Assembly (NCBI GenBank): GCA_964644845.1
Contig: CAZXXS010000099.1
Location: forward strand, 1 to 19,985
Direction of reading: 5' to 3'
Source: Geothermovivens sp964644845
GTDB taxonomy: Bacteria; Zhuqueibacterota; Zhuqueibacteria; Oleimicrobiales; Geothermoviventaceae
DNA length: 19,985 bases
Shown: positions 14,079 to 19,985 of the stretch, piece by piece
How positions within the stretch are numbered: the first letter of the stretch is position 1
Layout: the number at the start of each line of letters is the position of its first letter
Position numbers and translations under genes: made by a program
Notes under the pieces: model-generated
What the model saw: the letters and a program-made list of their open reading frames with translations, nothing else
Databases searched by the model: none
Told to the model about the DNA's origin: nothing

Positions 14079-14891
14079 ATGAACGCAGAGGAGTGGATTC
14101 AGCATACACTGACGGAACTGGGCCCCTGGGGTGCGTTTCTGGATGTTTGCTGTGGCGACGGGAAGCTCGTGAATCGGATTTCAGCGGATTTTGGGATGCC
14201 CGCATTCGGTGTGGACCGCGACACGGCTGCGCTACGCTGGGCGCGTTCCAGCAGACCCACAACGGCGTTTGGCGGACGGGAGCCACAATTCGCGGCCATG
14301 GACGCAGAAGCCCTTGGTTTCAAAGATGAAAGCTTCTCGTGGGTGGCTTGTGTCCACAGCCTGCACCACACAGCTCATCCGGATACGGCGCTGGCGGAAA
14401 TGCGTCGGATCCTGAAACCCGAGGGCCACCTGCTGCTGGTGGATTGGCAGGAGGGAGCCCAGACGGGCGTGCCCGAGCGCTACTTCCCGGAAAACGAAAT
14501 TCGGAACCTGGTTGAAGATGCCGGATTTGCGATCGAGACGTTCCGCACGATGGATCAGCAGTACTTCATCCTGGGCACGGCTCAGCTGGCTGCACCGGCG
14601 AACGAAGACGAAAGGCTCAAACGTGCTGTGTACGAGAAGCTGAAAACGGTGATCGACCCCGAGACGGGCATGGATGTGATCACCATGGACATGATCTTGG
14701 ATCTGCGTGTGAAGGACGGGAACGTGAGTTTCAAGTTCAGACCGTCCTCTCCGTTCTGCCCGATCGCGGTCAGTCTGTCGATTCTGATCAAGAGAGCTGT
14801 GCAGGAAGTGGAGGGCGTGAAGCACGTGGACATGATTGTGGTGGACTTCGTCGACGCCGAAAATCTCAACCGGGAGTTGCAGGCCTTATGA
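14079..14891 (+). CDS. SAM-dependent methyltransferase fused to a DUF59 (MIP18/SufT-like) domain
   Basis: A 270-aa fusion. Residues about 15-150 are a class I methyltransferase: motif I LDVCCGDGK (21-29), acidic GVDRD (44-48), and the post-motifs MDAEAL and FSWVACVHSLHH, with a UbiE/Methyltransf_11 feel. Residues about 182-260 match DUF59: VYEKLKTVIDPETGMDV, then SSPFCPIA with C227, the position of the conserved reactive Cys of the family, then IKRAVQEVEGVKHVDMIVVDF. DUF59 proteins (SufT, PaaD, MIP18) act in Fe-S protein maturation. The substrate of the methyltransferase cannot be predicted. An in-frame TTG at 14022 has GGGAG five bases upstream and would add 19 residues; the ATG at 14079 has a weaker site. 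The stop overlaps the next gene by ATGA. Confidence 0.85.
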   Translation: MNAEEWIQHTLTELGPWGAFLDVCCGDGKLVNRISADFGMPAFGVDRDTAALRWARSSRPTTAFGGREPQFAAMDAEALGFKDESFSWVACVHSLHHTAHPDTALAEMRRILKPEGHLLLVDWQEGAQTGVPERYFPENEIRNLVEDAGFAIETFRTMDQQYFILGTAQLAAPANEDERLKRAVYEKLKTVIDPETGMDVITMDMILDLRVKDGNVSFKFRPSSPFCPIAVSLSILIKRAVQEVEGVKHVDMIVVDFVDAENLNRELQAL

Positions 14892-15598
14892 GGGAAAAGA
14901 AGCCGCGGCTTCTGGTGATCCAGCACAGCCCAGCCGAGGATCTCGGGACATTTGGGGCAGTGCTCAGCGAAAGGGGCGGAGAAGCAACGTACGTTCGCGT
15001 GTACGCGGGGGAGGACGTACCAACGACGGTTCGGGATTTCCACGGTCTTGTCCTGATGGGTGGACCGATGGGTGTCTACGAACGGGATCGGTATCCCTTT
15101 CTTGGTGCCGAACTCGAGCTTGTTCAGTGGGCCCTTCAGCAGGGTACCGCTGTTCTCGGCGTTTGCCTGGGGAGTCAGCTGCTGGCGCACGCGCTGGGGG
15201 CAAAGGTGGGCCCCGGAACCGCCAAGGAGATCGGCTGGTACGACGTGCGTTTGACCGAGAAGGGCCACAGCGATCCCCTGCTCACACAGTTCCCGGAGGC
15301 ATTTGTCGGATTTCACTGGCATGGAGACGTTTTTCCACTGCCGCCCGGTGCGGTTGCGCTCGCGAGCTCGGATCTGACGCCGGTGCAGGCGTTTCGTTAC
15401 GGTGAAAAGGCTTACGGTTTGCTCTTCCATCTCGAAATGACGGAGGAAATTGCGGCTAAAATGATCCGCGATTTTGAGGACGAACTTCGCGAAGCCGGGA
15501 TTCCGGGTGAAGCTGTGCTGGGTGATTTTTCGACCCACGGTGAAACCCTGGTGCAGCTGGGGCGTAGCTTTTTCGGCGGGTGGCTTTCTTTACTTTGA
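14888..15598 (+). CDS. Class I glutamine amidotransferase-like protein
   Basis: A 236-aa protein of the GMP-synthase-type amidotransferase fold. The catalytic triad is visible: nucleophile C93 in GVCLGSQLLAHALG, and H181 and E183 in FHLEMTEE. The oxyanion strand LVLMGGPMGVYE (about 55-65) and the GFHWHGD loop are also conserved. Such stand-alone proteins release ammonia from glutamine for a partner, or cleave gamma-glutamyl compounds. No synthetase domain is fused, so the acceptor is unknown. The ATG overlaps the methyltransferase-DUF59 stop by 4 bases, so the two products are probably made together and may act on a shared substrate. Confidence 0.9.
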   Translation: MREKKPRLLVIQHSPAEDLGTFGAVLSERGGEATYVRVYAGEDVPTTVRDFHGLVLMGGPMGVYERDRYPFLGAELELVQWALQQGTAVLGVCLGSQLLAHALGAKVGPGTAKEIGWYDVRLTEKGHSDPLLTQFPEAFVGFHWHGDVFPLPPGAVALASSDLTPVQAFRYGEKAYGLLFHLEMTEEIAAKMIRDFEDELREAGIPGEAVLGDFSTHGETLVQLGRSFFGGWLSLL

Positions 15599-16048
15599 AA
15601 AGGGGAACGCAGAGCGAGTCGTTGTAGGACAGTGGGCACAGCGGTTGTTGCCGTGGCAGCAGGAAGACCTTTTGGGGCGCTGAGCTGAACAGCCGCGGTT
15701 GCTCTTTGGCAACCTCTCGAAAAGTGTCTGCAGGCGTGGGGTGACGGAAGGAGTCCTGGTGTGGTTTGGTGTAGACAAACGTAGGAACTCCTGGAACTTG
15801 AGCCTTCTGCGTTCGTTGAAAATCGGTGATCCTCTGCAGATGCGTGTCTCCCTGAGCGAGGTACTGCATCTAATCGTTTCGGAACGCTTTAGCGCTGCCA
15901 GGTGGGGTTGCAGCAGGTTTCCGCCGTTGTTCATCCCTGATGTTTTTGTACAAGCCTTGCGCAGCAAAGCTTCATCGTCAGCCTGGGAGGCTGAAGCGCT
16001 GGAACTGACCGTAGAAGGCCAGAACGCAGAAGGAGAGGAGTGTCGTAG
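15599..16048. other. Intergenic region before the glutaredoxin gene
   Basis: A 450-base gap. A weak open frame runs through it but has no recognisable product or good start. Two small perfect hairpins are visible: GGTTGC/GCAACC at 15697-15714, and TCAGCCT/AGGCTGA around GGG at 15978-15994. The latter overlaps an alternative GCTTCA/TGAAGC pairing (15969-15974 with 15992-15997). Neither is followed by a T-run. Confidence 0.4.
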
Positions 16049-16309
16049 ATGCCGAAGGTAGAGGAAAAACCCAAGAAGGTGATTATCTTCACGACGCCAA
16101 CGTGTCCGCACTGTAGAGCTGCCAAGAGGTACCTGCGGGAACATCGGATCCGCTTCCGCGAGGTGGACGTCTCGCGCGACCAAAAGGCGGCGATGGACAT
16201 GGTTCGCCGCACAGGGCAGATGGGTGTGCCCGTGATCCTCATCGACAACAGGCCGATCATCGGTTTCGATCGCGAGAAAATCAACAGGATGCTGGGCATC
16301 CGCGGCTGA
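16049..16309 (+). CDS. Glutaredoxin-like thiol-disulfide protein
   Basis: An 86-aa single-domain glutaredoxin. The active site is C19-P-H-C22 in TTPTCPHCRAAK, followed by the IRFREVDVSRD strand, the cis-Pro segment MGVPVILID and the GFDREKINRML end helix. CPHC is closer to NrdH/bacterial redoxin variants than to the CPYC of classical glutaredoxin, so electrons may come from a thioredoxin reductase rather than glutathione; the TrxB-like protein at 17179 is an obvious candidate donor. The ATG follows GAAGGAGAGGAG. It is followed 60 bases later by groES, probably in the same transcript. Confidence 0.93.
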   Translation: MPKVEEKPKKVIIFTTPTCPHCRAAKRYLREHRIRFREVDVSRDQKAAMDMVRRTGQMGVPVILIDNRPIIGFDREKINRMLGIRG

Positions 16310-16369
16310 GTGAGGTGTTGCTTAGGTGGTTGTTGGTAGGGTGAAAAAGAACGAAGGAGGAGGAGCAAC

Positions 16370-16642
16370 ATGAAGATCAAACCTCTGGATGATCGTGTCT
16401 TGATTGAGCCGATTGAAGAGGAAGAGCAGAAGGCTGGCAGCATCATCATTCCGGACACGGCCAAAGAGAAGCCCCGGATGGGGAAGGTCATCGCCGTCGG
16501 CACGGATGAGGATTTGCAGGATGTGATCAAAGAAGGAAACAAGATCCTCTACGGCAAGTACAGCGGAGATGAGATCAAGGTCGACGGCAAGGAGTACATG
16601 ATTGTGCAGCGCAGTGACATTCTGGCTATCGTTGAGGACTGA
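16370..16642 (+). CDS. groES: GroES co-chaperonin
   Basis: A 90-aa 10-kDa chaperonin subunit. The family pattern is intact: MKIKPLDDRVLIEP, mobile loop EEEEQKAGSIIIPDTAKEKP (about 16-35), GKVIAVG, GNKILYGKYSGDEIKVDGKEYMIV and the end RSDILAIVED. It forms the heptameric lid of GroEL. The ATG follows GAAGGAGGAGGAG. Unusually, no groEL follows; the gene is bounded by a terminator at 16683, and I saw no CIRCE element upstream. GroEL is presumably encoded elsewhere. Co-transcription with the glutaredoxin gene is likely from spacing. Confidence 0.97.
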   Translation: MKIKPLDDRVLIEPIEEEEQKAGSIIIPDTAKEKPRMGKVIAVGTDEDLQDVIKEGNKILYGKYSGDEIKVDGKEYMIVQRSDILAIVED

Positions 16643-16660
16643 GTCGAGCGGTCGACAAAG

Positions 16661-16672
16661 ACTGGCGCCAGT
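16661..16672. other. 12-bp perfect palindrome after groES
   Basis: ACTGGCGCCAGT is a perfect palindrome 18 bases after the groES stop and 10 bases before the terminator stem. It is unrelated to the TTTCACATGTGAAA sites. It could be a regulator site for the NifX-trxB pair, but it lies upstream of the terminator, and chance is possible. Confidence 0.25.
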
Positions 16673-16682
16673 GTAGAGATTG

Positions 16683-16723
16683 AACTGGGAGGGACAAAGC
16701 TGCCGTCTCTCCCAGTTTGTTTG
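16683..16723 (+). terminator. Intrinsic terminator after groES
   Basis: AACTGGGAG (16683-16691) pairs perfectly with CTCCCAGTT (16709-16717), and four more inner pairs (GGAC/GTCT, one G-U) extend the stem to 13. A TTTGTTTGT tract follows. It ends the glutaredoxin-groES transcript and isolates the NifX-trxB pair. Confidence 0.85.
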
Positions 16724-16789
16724 TGTAGCGATTCGTGGCGGCCTGAAACAGCGTTCCCTTTTGTGTGAAGATTTCCCGGAGAGCTTGCG

Positions 16790-17179
16790 ATGAAGATCGC
16801 GGTGGCGAGTGACGACAAAGTGACCGTCCGCAAAGGGCATTTTGGTGAGGCCCGGTACTACCTCGTTTTCGAAGCGGATGGCGACAAGATCCTGACAGAG
16901 GAAGTGCGGGAAAACCCTTATTTCGGTGATGAGCACGAGCACCAGCGTGCGAAGAAGATCCTACCTCTGGTGCAAGACTGCGACGTTTTGATTGGCCGAA
17001 GCATGGGCAGGCACTCGGTGCCGAATCTGGTTGCCAAAGGCAAGACCCCCCTGTTGTCCTTACTCAATGGTGTGACAGAGTCTGTGGAAGCTTACCTCGC
17101 CGGGGACCGGAGCAAGTTCCTGGTGTGGGACGAGGAAGAAAACAAATTCGTGAAAATACAGTCGGGAGGTGATGCGTAA
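16790..17179 (+). CDS. Stand-alone NifX/NafY-family cluster-binding protein
   Basis: A 129-aa single-domain member of the dinitrogenase iron-molybdenum cofactor family. Visible landmarks are the start MKIAVASDDK, GHFGEARYYLVFEAD, the NPYF turn, HEHQRAKKILPLVQDCDVLIG, then GRHSVPNLVAKGKTPLL. A HFG and HEH pair plus a Cys supply possible ligands for a metal or cluster. Unlike the 5767 product it has no RG-rich or coiled-coil extension. The ATG is preceded by a modest GGAGAG. Its stop overlaps the trxB-like start (TAATG), so synthesis is coupled to a flavoprotein reductase. A cluster-carrier or sensor role is inferred; no nitrogenase is nearby. Confidence 0.9.
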   Translation: MKIAVASDDKVTVRKGHFGEARYYLVFEADGDKILTEEVRENPYFGDEHEHQRAKKILPLVQDCDVLIGRSMGRHSVPNLVAKGKTPLLSLLNGVTESVEAYLAGDRSKFLVWDEEENKFVKIQSGGDA

Positions 17180-18183
17180 TGGGTCTGGACGGGTTGTCCT
17201 TTTCCATTGGTTCTGAGTCCGGCGAAGCGAAAATCGAAGACAGCTACGATGTTGTGATTTTGGGAGCGGGCCCGGCAGGCCTGACAGCGGCGATTTACAC
17301 CTCACGGGCTAAGTTGAAAACCTTGGTGGTCGAGAAAGAAGCCGTCGGCGGCGAAGCGGCTGCAACGGACCTGATCGAGAATTACCCGGGTTTTCCCGAA
17401 GGCGTTACGGGCGGCGACCTGGCGCAGAAGATGGAGGAGCAGGCCAAGCGCTTCGGTGCTGAAATTGTCTTTGCGGACGTAGAAAGTGTTGAACTTCAAG
17501 GGAATCCGAAGAGTCTGGTGATCAACGGGAAACGAGTTGAGGCGAAGGCAGTCATCATCGCGACCGGGACGTCGCCACGCGAGCTTGGTGTGCCCGGCGA
17601 GAAGGAATTCAAGGGGCGGGGCGTGTCCTACTGCGCCACGTGCGATGCGCCGATCTTCGCCGGCAAGGATGTCGCGGTGATCGGCTGCGGCAATTCGGGA
17701 CTGCAGGAAGGGCTCTACATTCTGAAGTTCGCCAAGTCGGCGACGTTCGTGGAGTTCCTCCCGACAATCAAGGCTGAGAAGATTTTGCAGGACCGGATCA
17801 AAGCGCAACCGAACGTGACCTGCCTTCTGAACCACGAGGTTGTGGAAATCAAGGGCGACGTGATGGTGAACGCGATTGTCGTCCGTGACCGGGCCACTGG
17901 GGAAACGAAGGAAATCCCCGTGCAGGGCGTTTTCGTCTACATCGGTTTGTTGCCGAACACGGAATTGTTCAAGGGCAAAATCGAACTTAACAAGTGGGGC
18001 TACATTACCGTCGACCGTAAGCTGCAGACCAGCGTTCCCGGTGTGTTTGCTGCCGGAGACGTGATCGACAAGGACGTTCGACAGGTGGCAACAGCGGTCG
18101 GCGACGGCGCAACGGCAGCGGTTTCGGCCCAGAGCTACATTGAGGAGCTCGAAGCTGCGGAGGTGCAGGCCGAGCAGGCATGA
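17179..18183 (+). CDS. trxB: Thioredoxin reductase-like flavoprotein with an atypical pyridine-nucleotide site
   Basis: A 334-aa flavoprotein with about 20 extra N-terminal residues. The FAD motif GAGPAG (29-34), the redox-active CATC (C152, C155, in the CAxC pattern of bacterial TrxB) and the C-terminal FAD motif GVFAAGDV are all intact. The second dinucleotide motif is GCGNSG (169-174). The HRRxxxR motif that binds the NADPH 2'-phosphate is missing; FVEFLPTIKAEK occupies that place. Electrons may therefore come from NADH or from a ferredoxin, as in known NADPH-independent relatives. It should reduce thioredoxin- or glutaredoxin-like partners; the CPHC protein at 16049 is near. It is coupled to the NifX gene by a 1-base overlap and ends at the terminator at 18248. 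Confidence 0.9.
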   Translation: MGLDGLSFSIGSESGEAKIEDSYDVVILGAGPAGLTAAIYTSRAKLKTLVVEKEAVGGEAAATDLIENYPGFPEGVTGGDLAQKMEEQAKRFGAEIVFADVESVELQGNPKSLVINGKRVEAKAVIIATGTSPRELGVPGEKEFKGRGVSYCATCDAPIFAGKDVAVIGCGNSGLQEGLYILKFAKSATFVEFLPTIKAEKILQDRIKAQPNVTCLLNHEVVEIKGDVMVNAIVVRDRATGETKEIPVQGVFVYIGLLPNTELFKGKIELNKWGYITVDRKLQTSVPGVFAAGDVIDKDVRQVATAVGDGATAAVSAQSYIEELEAAEVQAEQA

Positions 18184-18247
18184 CCTTGCGGTGACAGCTT
18201 TACCGGTACGTGTGACGTAGGACGCACCCTGCTTTTGGACCTTTCTG

Positions 18248-18272
18248 GCCCGGCCTTGCGCCGGGCTTTTTT
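18248..18272 (+). terminator. Intrinsic terminator after the trxB-like gene
   Basis: GCCCGGC (18248-18254) pairs with GCCGGGC (18260-18266) around a 5-base loop, followed by six T. It starts 65 bases after the trxB stop and closes the NifX-trxB unit. Confidence 0.9.
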
Positions 18273-18412
18273 GCAGATGGTTCCCGATCCGAGGAGTCGA
18301 CGGAGACAAGGCATCGGGGACGAGGGAGGCTGGATTGGAATCCTGCCGCAAGTTCGCTTCGTCCCGAGGCCAGGCAGACACGAGCGGTAGAGCAAGCGGT
18401 TGGAGGTTGGCC

Positions 18413-18724
18413 ATGGCGGTTTGTCAGGTAGAGGTGGTTCCGGTGGGCACGGGGTCGCCGAGCGTAGGGGACTACGTGGCGGCGGTGCTCAAGGTTCTCA
18501 AGGAACGGTTCCCCGATTTGCGGGTGGAACTTACCCCGATGGGCACTGTGCTGGAAGGCGACCTCGATCGGATTTTGGAGGCCGTGAAAGTGGCGCACCA
18601 GACGCCTTTTGCCAAAGGGGCTCAACGTGTGGTCACCACCGTGGTAATTGACGAACGTACAGACAAGCCTCTGACGGCCGAAGGGAAACTCGCCTCGGTG
18701 CGCAGGCGGCTCGGCGAAGTGTAG
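18413..18724 (+). CDS. MTH1187/YkoF-type thiamine-binding protein (DUF77)
   Basis: A 103-aa ferredoxin-like-fold protein of the MTH1187 (PF01910, DUF77) family. It matches over its whole length: start MAVCQVEVVPVGTGSPSVGDYVA, LTPMGTVLEGDLDRILEAVKVAH, GAQRVVTTVVIDERTD and the C-terminal helix ASVRRRLGE. Members bind thiamine or related ligands and form tetramers; their physiological role is still unclear. The ATG follows TTGGAGGTTGG. It lies after a terminator and 62 bases before the metallo-beta-lactamase-fold gene, so it may begin a new unit with it. Confidence 0.9.
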   Translation: MAVCQVEVVPVGTGSPSVGDYVAAVLKVLKERFPDLRVELTPMGTVLEGDLDRILEAVKVAHQTPFAKGAQRVVTTVVIDERTDKPLTAEGKLASVRRRLGEV

Positions 18725-18786
18725 GACCAACGCCGGGGCAGCGGGCTGGTCAGGTGTTGGTACGCCACCCGCAAGGGAGGTAGGCG

Positions 18787-19605
18787 ATGGCGTGTGGACG
18801 TCGCGGCAGGACTGTCGTGGCCCTTGCCGTGTTCGCTGCGTTTACCCTCTCCGCGCTTGCAAGGGAGGTGAAAACAGTGCGCCTGACAGTGGTGTTTGAC
18901 AACAACCGGGTTACTTCCGGGACGGAAACGGGTTGGGGTTTCTCCTGCTGGATTGACGTTGCTGGAGTGAACCTGCTCTTCGACACGGGCTCACAGGGAG
19001 ATGTCCTGCTTCGGAACGTGCACAAACTCGGGCTTGATCCGGCGAACCTTCAAGAAGTTGTGATTTCCCACATGCACTGGGATCACACGGGCGGTCTCAA
19101 GAAACTGCTGGCGATAAACCCTCACCTGGTGGTCTACCTGCCGTCTTCAGCGACGCGCGGCGAGGTGGCCGAACTCGAGAGCTCCGGTGCCTCCGTACAC
19201 TTGATTCGGGAGGCCAAAGAGATCCTCCCAGGTGTGTGGACGACGGGAACCCTGGGTGGGGCGATTCCGGAGCAGGCTCTGGTGCTGAAGACGGACGAAG
19301 GACTTGCTGTGTTGACGGGGTGTGCTCACCCGGGAGTCGTGAAGATCCTGCGAACCGTGAAGAAAATGTTCCCGGAGGAACGCCTGAACCTGGTGATGGG
19401 TGGATTTCATCTCTGGAGTCGTCGCGAATCCGAAATCAAGCCGATTGTCGACGAGTTCCGACAGCTGGGAGTGGAGCACCCTGCACCGTGCCACTGCAGC
19501 GGAGATCTGGCAAGAGCGCTCTTTGAGGCGGTTTACGGTGACCACTACTACCCTGCCGGTGTTGGCTTTCAGATCGAGTTCCACGCGGCTCGTACACAGA
19601 GGTAG
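18787..19605 (+). CDS. Metallo-beta-lactamase-fold hydrolase, with alternative exported and cytosolic starts
   Basis: A 272-aa protein of the metallo-beta-lactamase fold, close in pattern to the dihydropterin-aminobenzene phosphate synthase-like group. The metal-binding HMHWDH (H95, H97, D99, H100) is intact, as are LLFDTG, LTGCAHPGVV and MGGFHLW, which supply further ligands. From the ATG at 18787 (RBS GCAAGGGAGGT) the first 25 residues form a signal-like segment, RRGRTVVALAVFAAFTLSALA. An in-frame GTG at 18877 has the identical RBS GCAAGGGAGGT and would give a cytosolic protein of 242 aa, the usual form of the family. Substrate is unknown. Confidence 0.88.
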   Translation: MACGRRGRTVVALAVFAAFTLSALAREVKTVRLTVVFDNNRVTSGTETGWGFSCWIDVAGVNLLFDTGSQGDVLLRNVHKLGLDPANLQEVVISHMHWDHTGGLKKLLAINPHLVVYLPSSATRGEVAELESSGASVHLIREAKEILPGVWTTGTLGGAIPEQALVLKTDEGLAVLTGCAHPGVVKILRTVKKMFPEERLNLVMGGFHLWSRRESEIKPIVDEFRQLGVEHPAPCHCSGDLARALFEAVYGDHYYPAGVGFQIEFHAARTQR

Positions 19606-19811
19606 ATCCTTGCCCGTGAAAACGGTTGCGGGGTGGACAGCGAGTCTTGTGGTGGGATGCAAGAACAAAGTAGACACGAAGAGACGATTTTGGCTACGGC
19701 CCGAAACAGCGCGTGGCGGCGCAGGGGCCCAAGCGGCATGGCGCGAAGGTGTTGAGAAATCGAGCGACTACCTGACACGACAAGAGAACGCGCAGACGTG
19801 AGCAAGGGAAA

Positions 19812-19985
19812 ATGCGAACCTACCTGGACTGCTTTCCGTGTGTTCTGAGACAGACGCTGGAGGCCGCACGCGAGGCCACGGATGACGAAGCGAAACAACG
19901 GGAACTCCTGAACCGGGTGATGGAGCTCCTCAGCACGTTGCACCTTGAGGTCTCGCCGCCTGAGATTGGGCAAAAGGTGCACCGT
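19812..19985 (+). CDS. DUF89 (ARMT1-like) protein, N-terminal part, cut by the window end
   Basis: The first 58 codons of an open frame that runs off the window. The start MRTYLDCFPCVLRQTLEAAR, followed by TDDEAKQRELLNRVMELL and SPPEIGQKVHR, fits the N-terminus of bacterial and archaeal DUF89 proteins. Those have a metal-dependent phosphatase fold and are proposed to remove damaged metabolites. The CxxC pair (C7, C10) is usual in the prokaryotic subgroup. The ATG follows AAGGGAA. The catalytic Asp and Asn residues lie beyond the window, so activity cannot be judged. Confidence 0.85.
   Translation, partial: MRTYLDCFPCVLRQTLEAAREATDDEAKQRELLNRVMELLSTLHLEVSPPEIGQKVHR

Noticed and set aside
15699..16061. 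120-codon frame before the glutaredoxin gene
   Set aside because: No domain, no good start signal, and it runs into the glutaredoxin gene in a different frame.
5767..17179. Nitrogen fixation cluster
   Set aside because: NifX domains are present but no nitrogenase structural or nifB/E/N genes; the family is common in non-fixing anaerobes.
18726..18761. Stem ACCAACGCC/GGTGTTGGT after the thiamine-binding gene as a terminator
   Set aside because: Nine pairs with one G-U, but an 18-base loop and no T-run; it precedes a close downstream gene probably in the same transcript.
19610..19801. Small open frame with a lipobox-like VVGC between the hydrolase and DUF89 genes
   Set aside because: The N-terminal region is too short and weakly hydrophobic for a lipoprotein signal, and the rest looks like random basic sequence.
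1..19985. CRISPR array, tRNA, rRNA, insertion sequence or transposase
   Set aside because: No spaced direct repeats, no cloverleaf with a T-loop match, no rRNA signature and no transposase domain were found by reading both strands.

Overview
The window looks like a chromosomal segment of a GC-rich, probably anaerobic bacterium. Support comes from clear Shine-Dalgarno sites, ATG/GTG starts, a sigma-54 activator, GroES and FeoA/FeoB. Ferrous-iron uptake, a 2x[4Fe-4S] ferredoxin and several NifX-type proteins fit an anaerobic life. I cannot name the phylum. Gene density is low: about 29% of the window has no gene I can support, and the gaps are G/A-rich on the + strand.

Layout. (1) 1-993 is a gene-poor purine-rich stretch. 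(2) 994-2715 encodes a PAS-PAS-AAA+-Fis sigma-54 activator. (3) 3080-3952, on the minus strand, is a lone exported beta-rich (toastrack-like) protein. (4) 4904-7439 is a + strand operon-like run: two DUF5320-like aromatic/glycine proteins, possibly a 65-aa ORF, a NifX-domain protein with an RG-rich linker and coiled coil, a ferredoxin with an RG-rich tail, and a Fur-family regulator. (5) 7839-13843 is metal transport: a 10TM ArsP_2-type exporter, an RG-rich zinc-ribbon miniprotein, a CDF transporter fused to a NifX domain, FeoA and FeoB. (6) 14079-15598 is a methyltransferase-DUF59 fusion coupled to a class I glutamine amidotransferase. (7) 16049-18183 holds a glutaredoxin, GroES, a terminator, then a stand-alone NifX protein coupled to a thioredoxin reductase-like flavoprotein. 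(8) 18413-19985 holds a thiamine-binding MTH1187-type protein, a metallo-beta-lactamase-fold hydrolase with two plausible starts, and the beginning of a DUF89 protein.

How it may work together (inference). The contents suggest one metal and iron-sulfur homeostasis region: import (Feo), export (CDF, ArsP_2-like), sensing (Fur, cysteine-bearing PAS), cluster handling (ferredoxin, three NifX modules, DUF59) and thiol redox (glutaredoxin, TrxB-like). The most specific regulatory signal is a palindrome, TTTCACATGTGAAA, just upstream of the sigma-54 activator gene. A near-copy (14 of 16 bases) lies about 86 bp upstream of a sigma-54-like promoter (TTGGCAC-N5-TTGT) that precedes the DUF5320/NifX/ferredoxin run. 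This is the usual enhancer-plus-promoter geometry and suggests that the activator controls both itself and that run. The most unusual protein feature is a set of small proteins that share Arg-Gly-rich or Gly-aromatic segments but carry different metal-binding heads.
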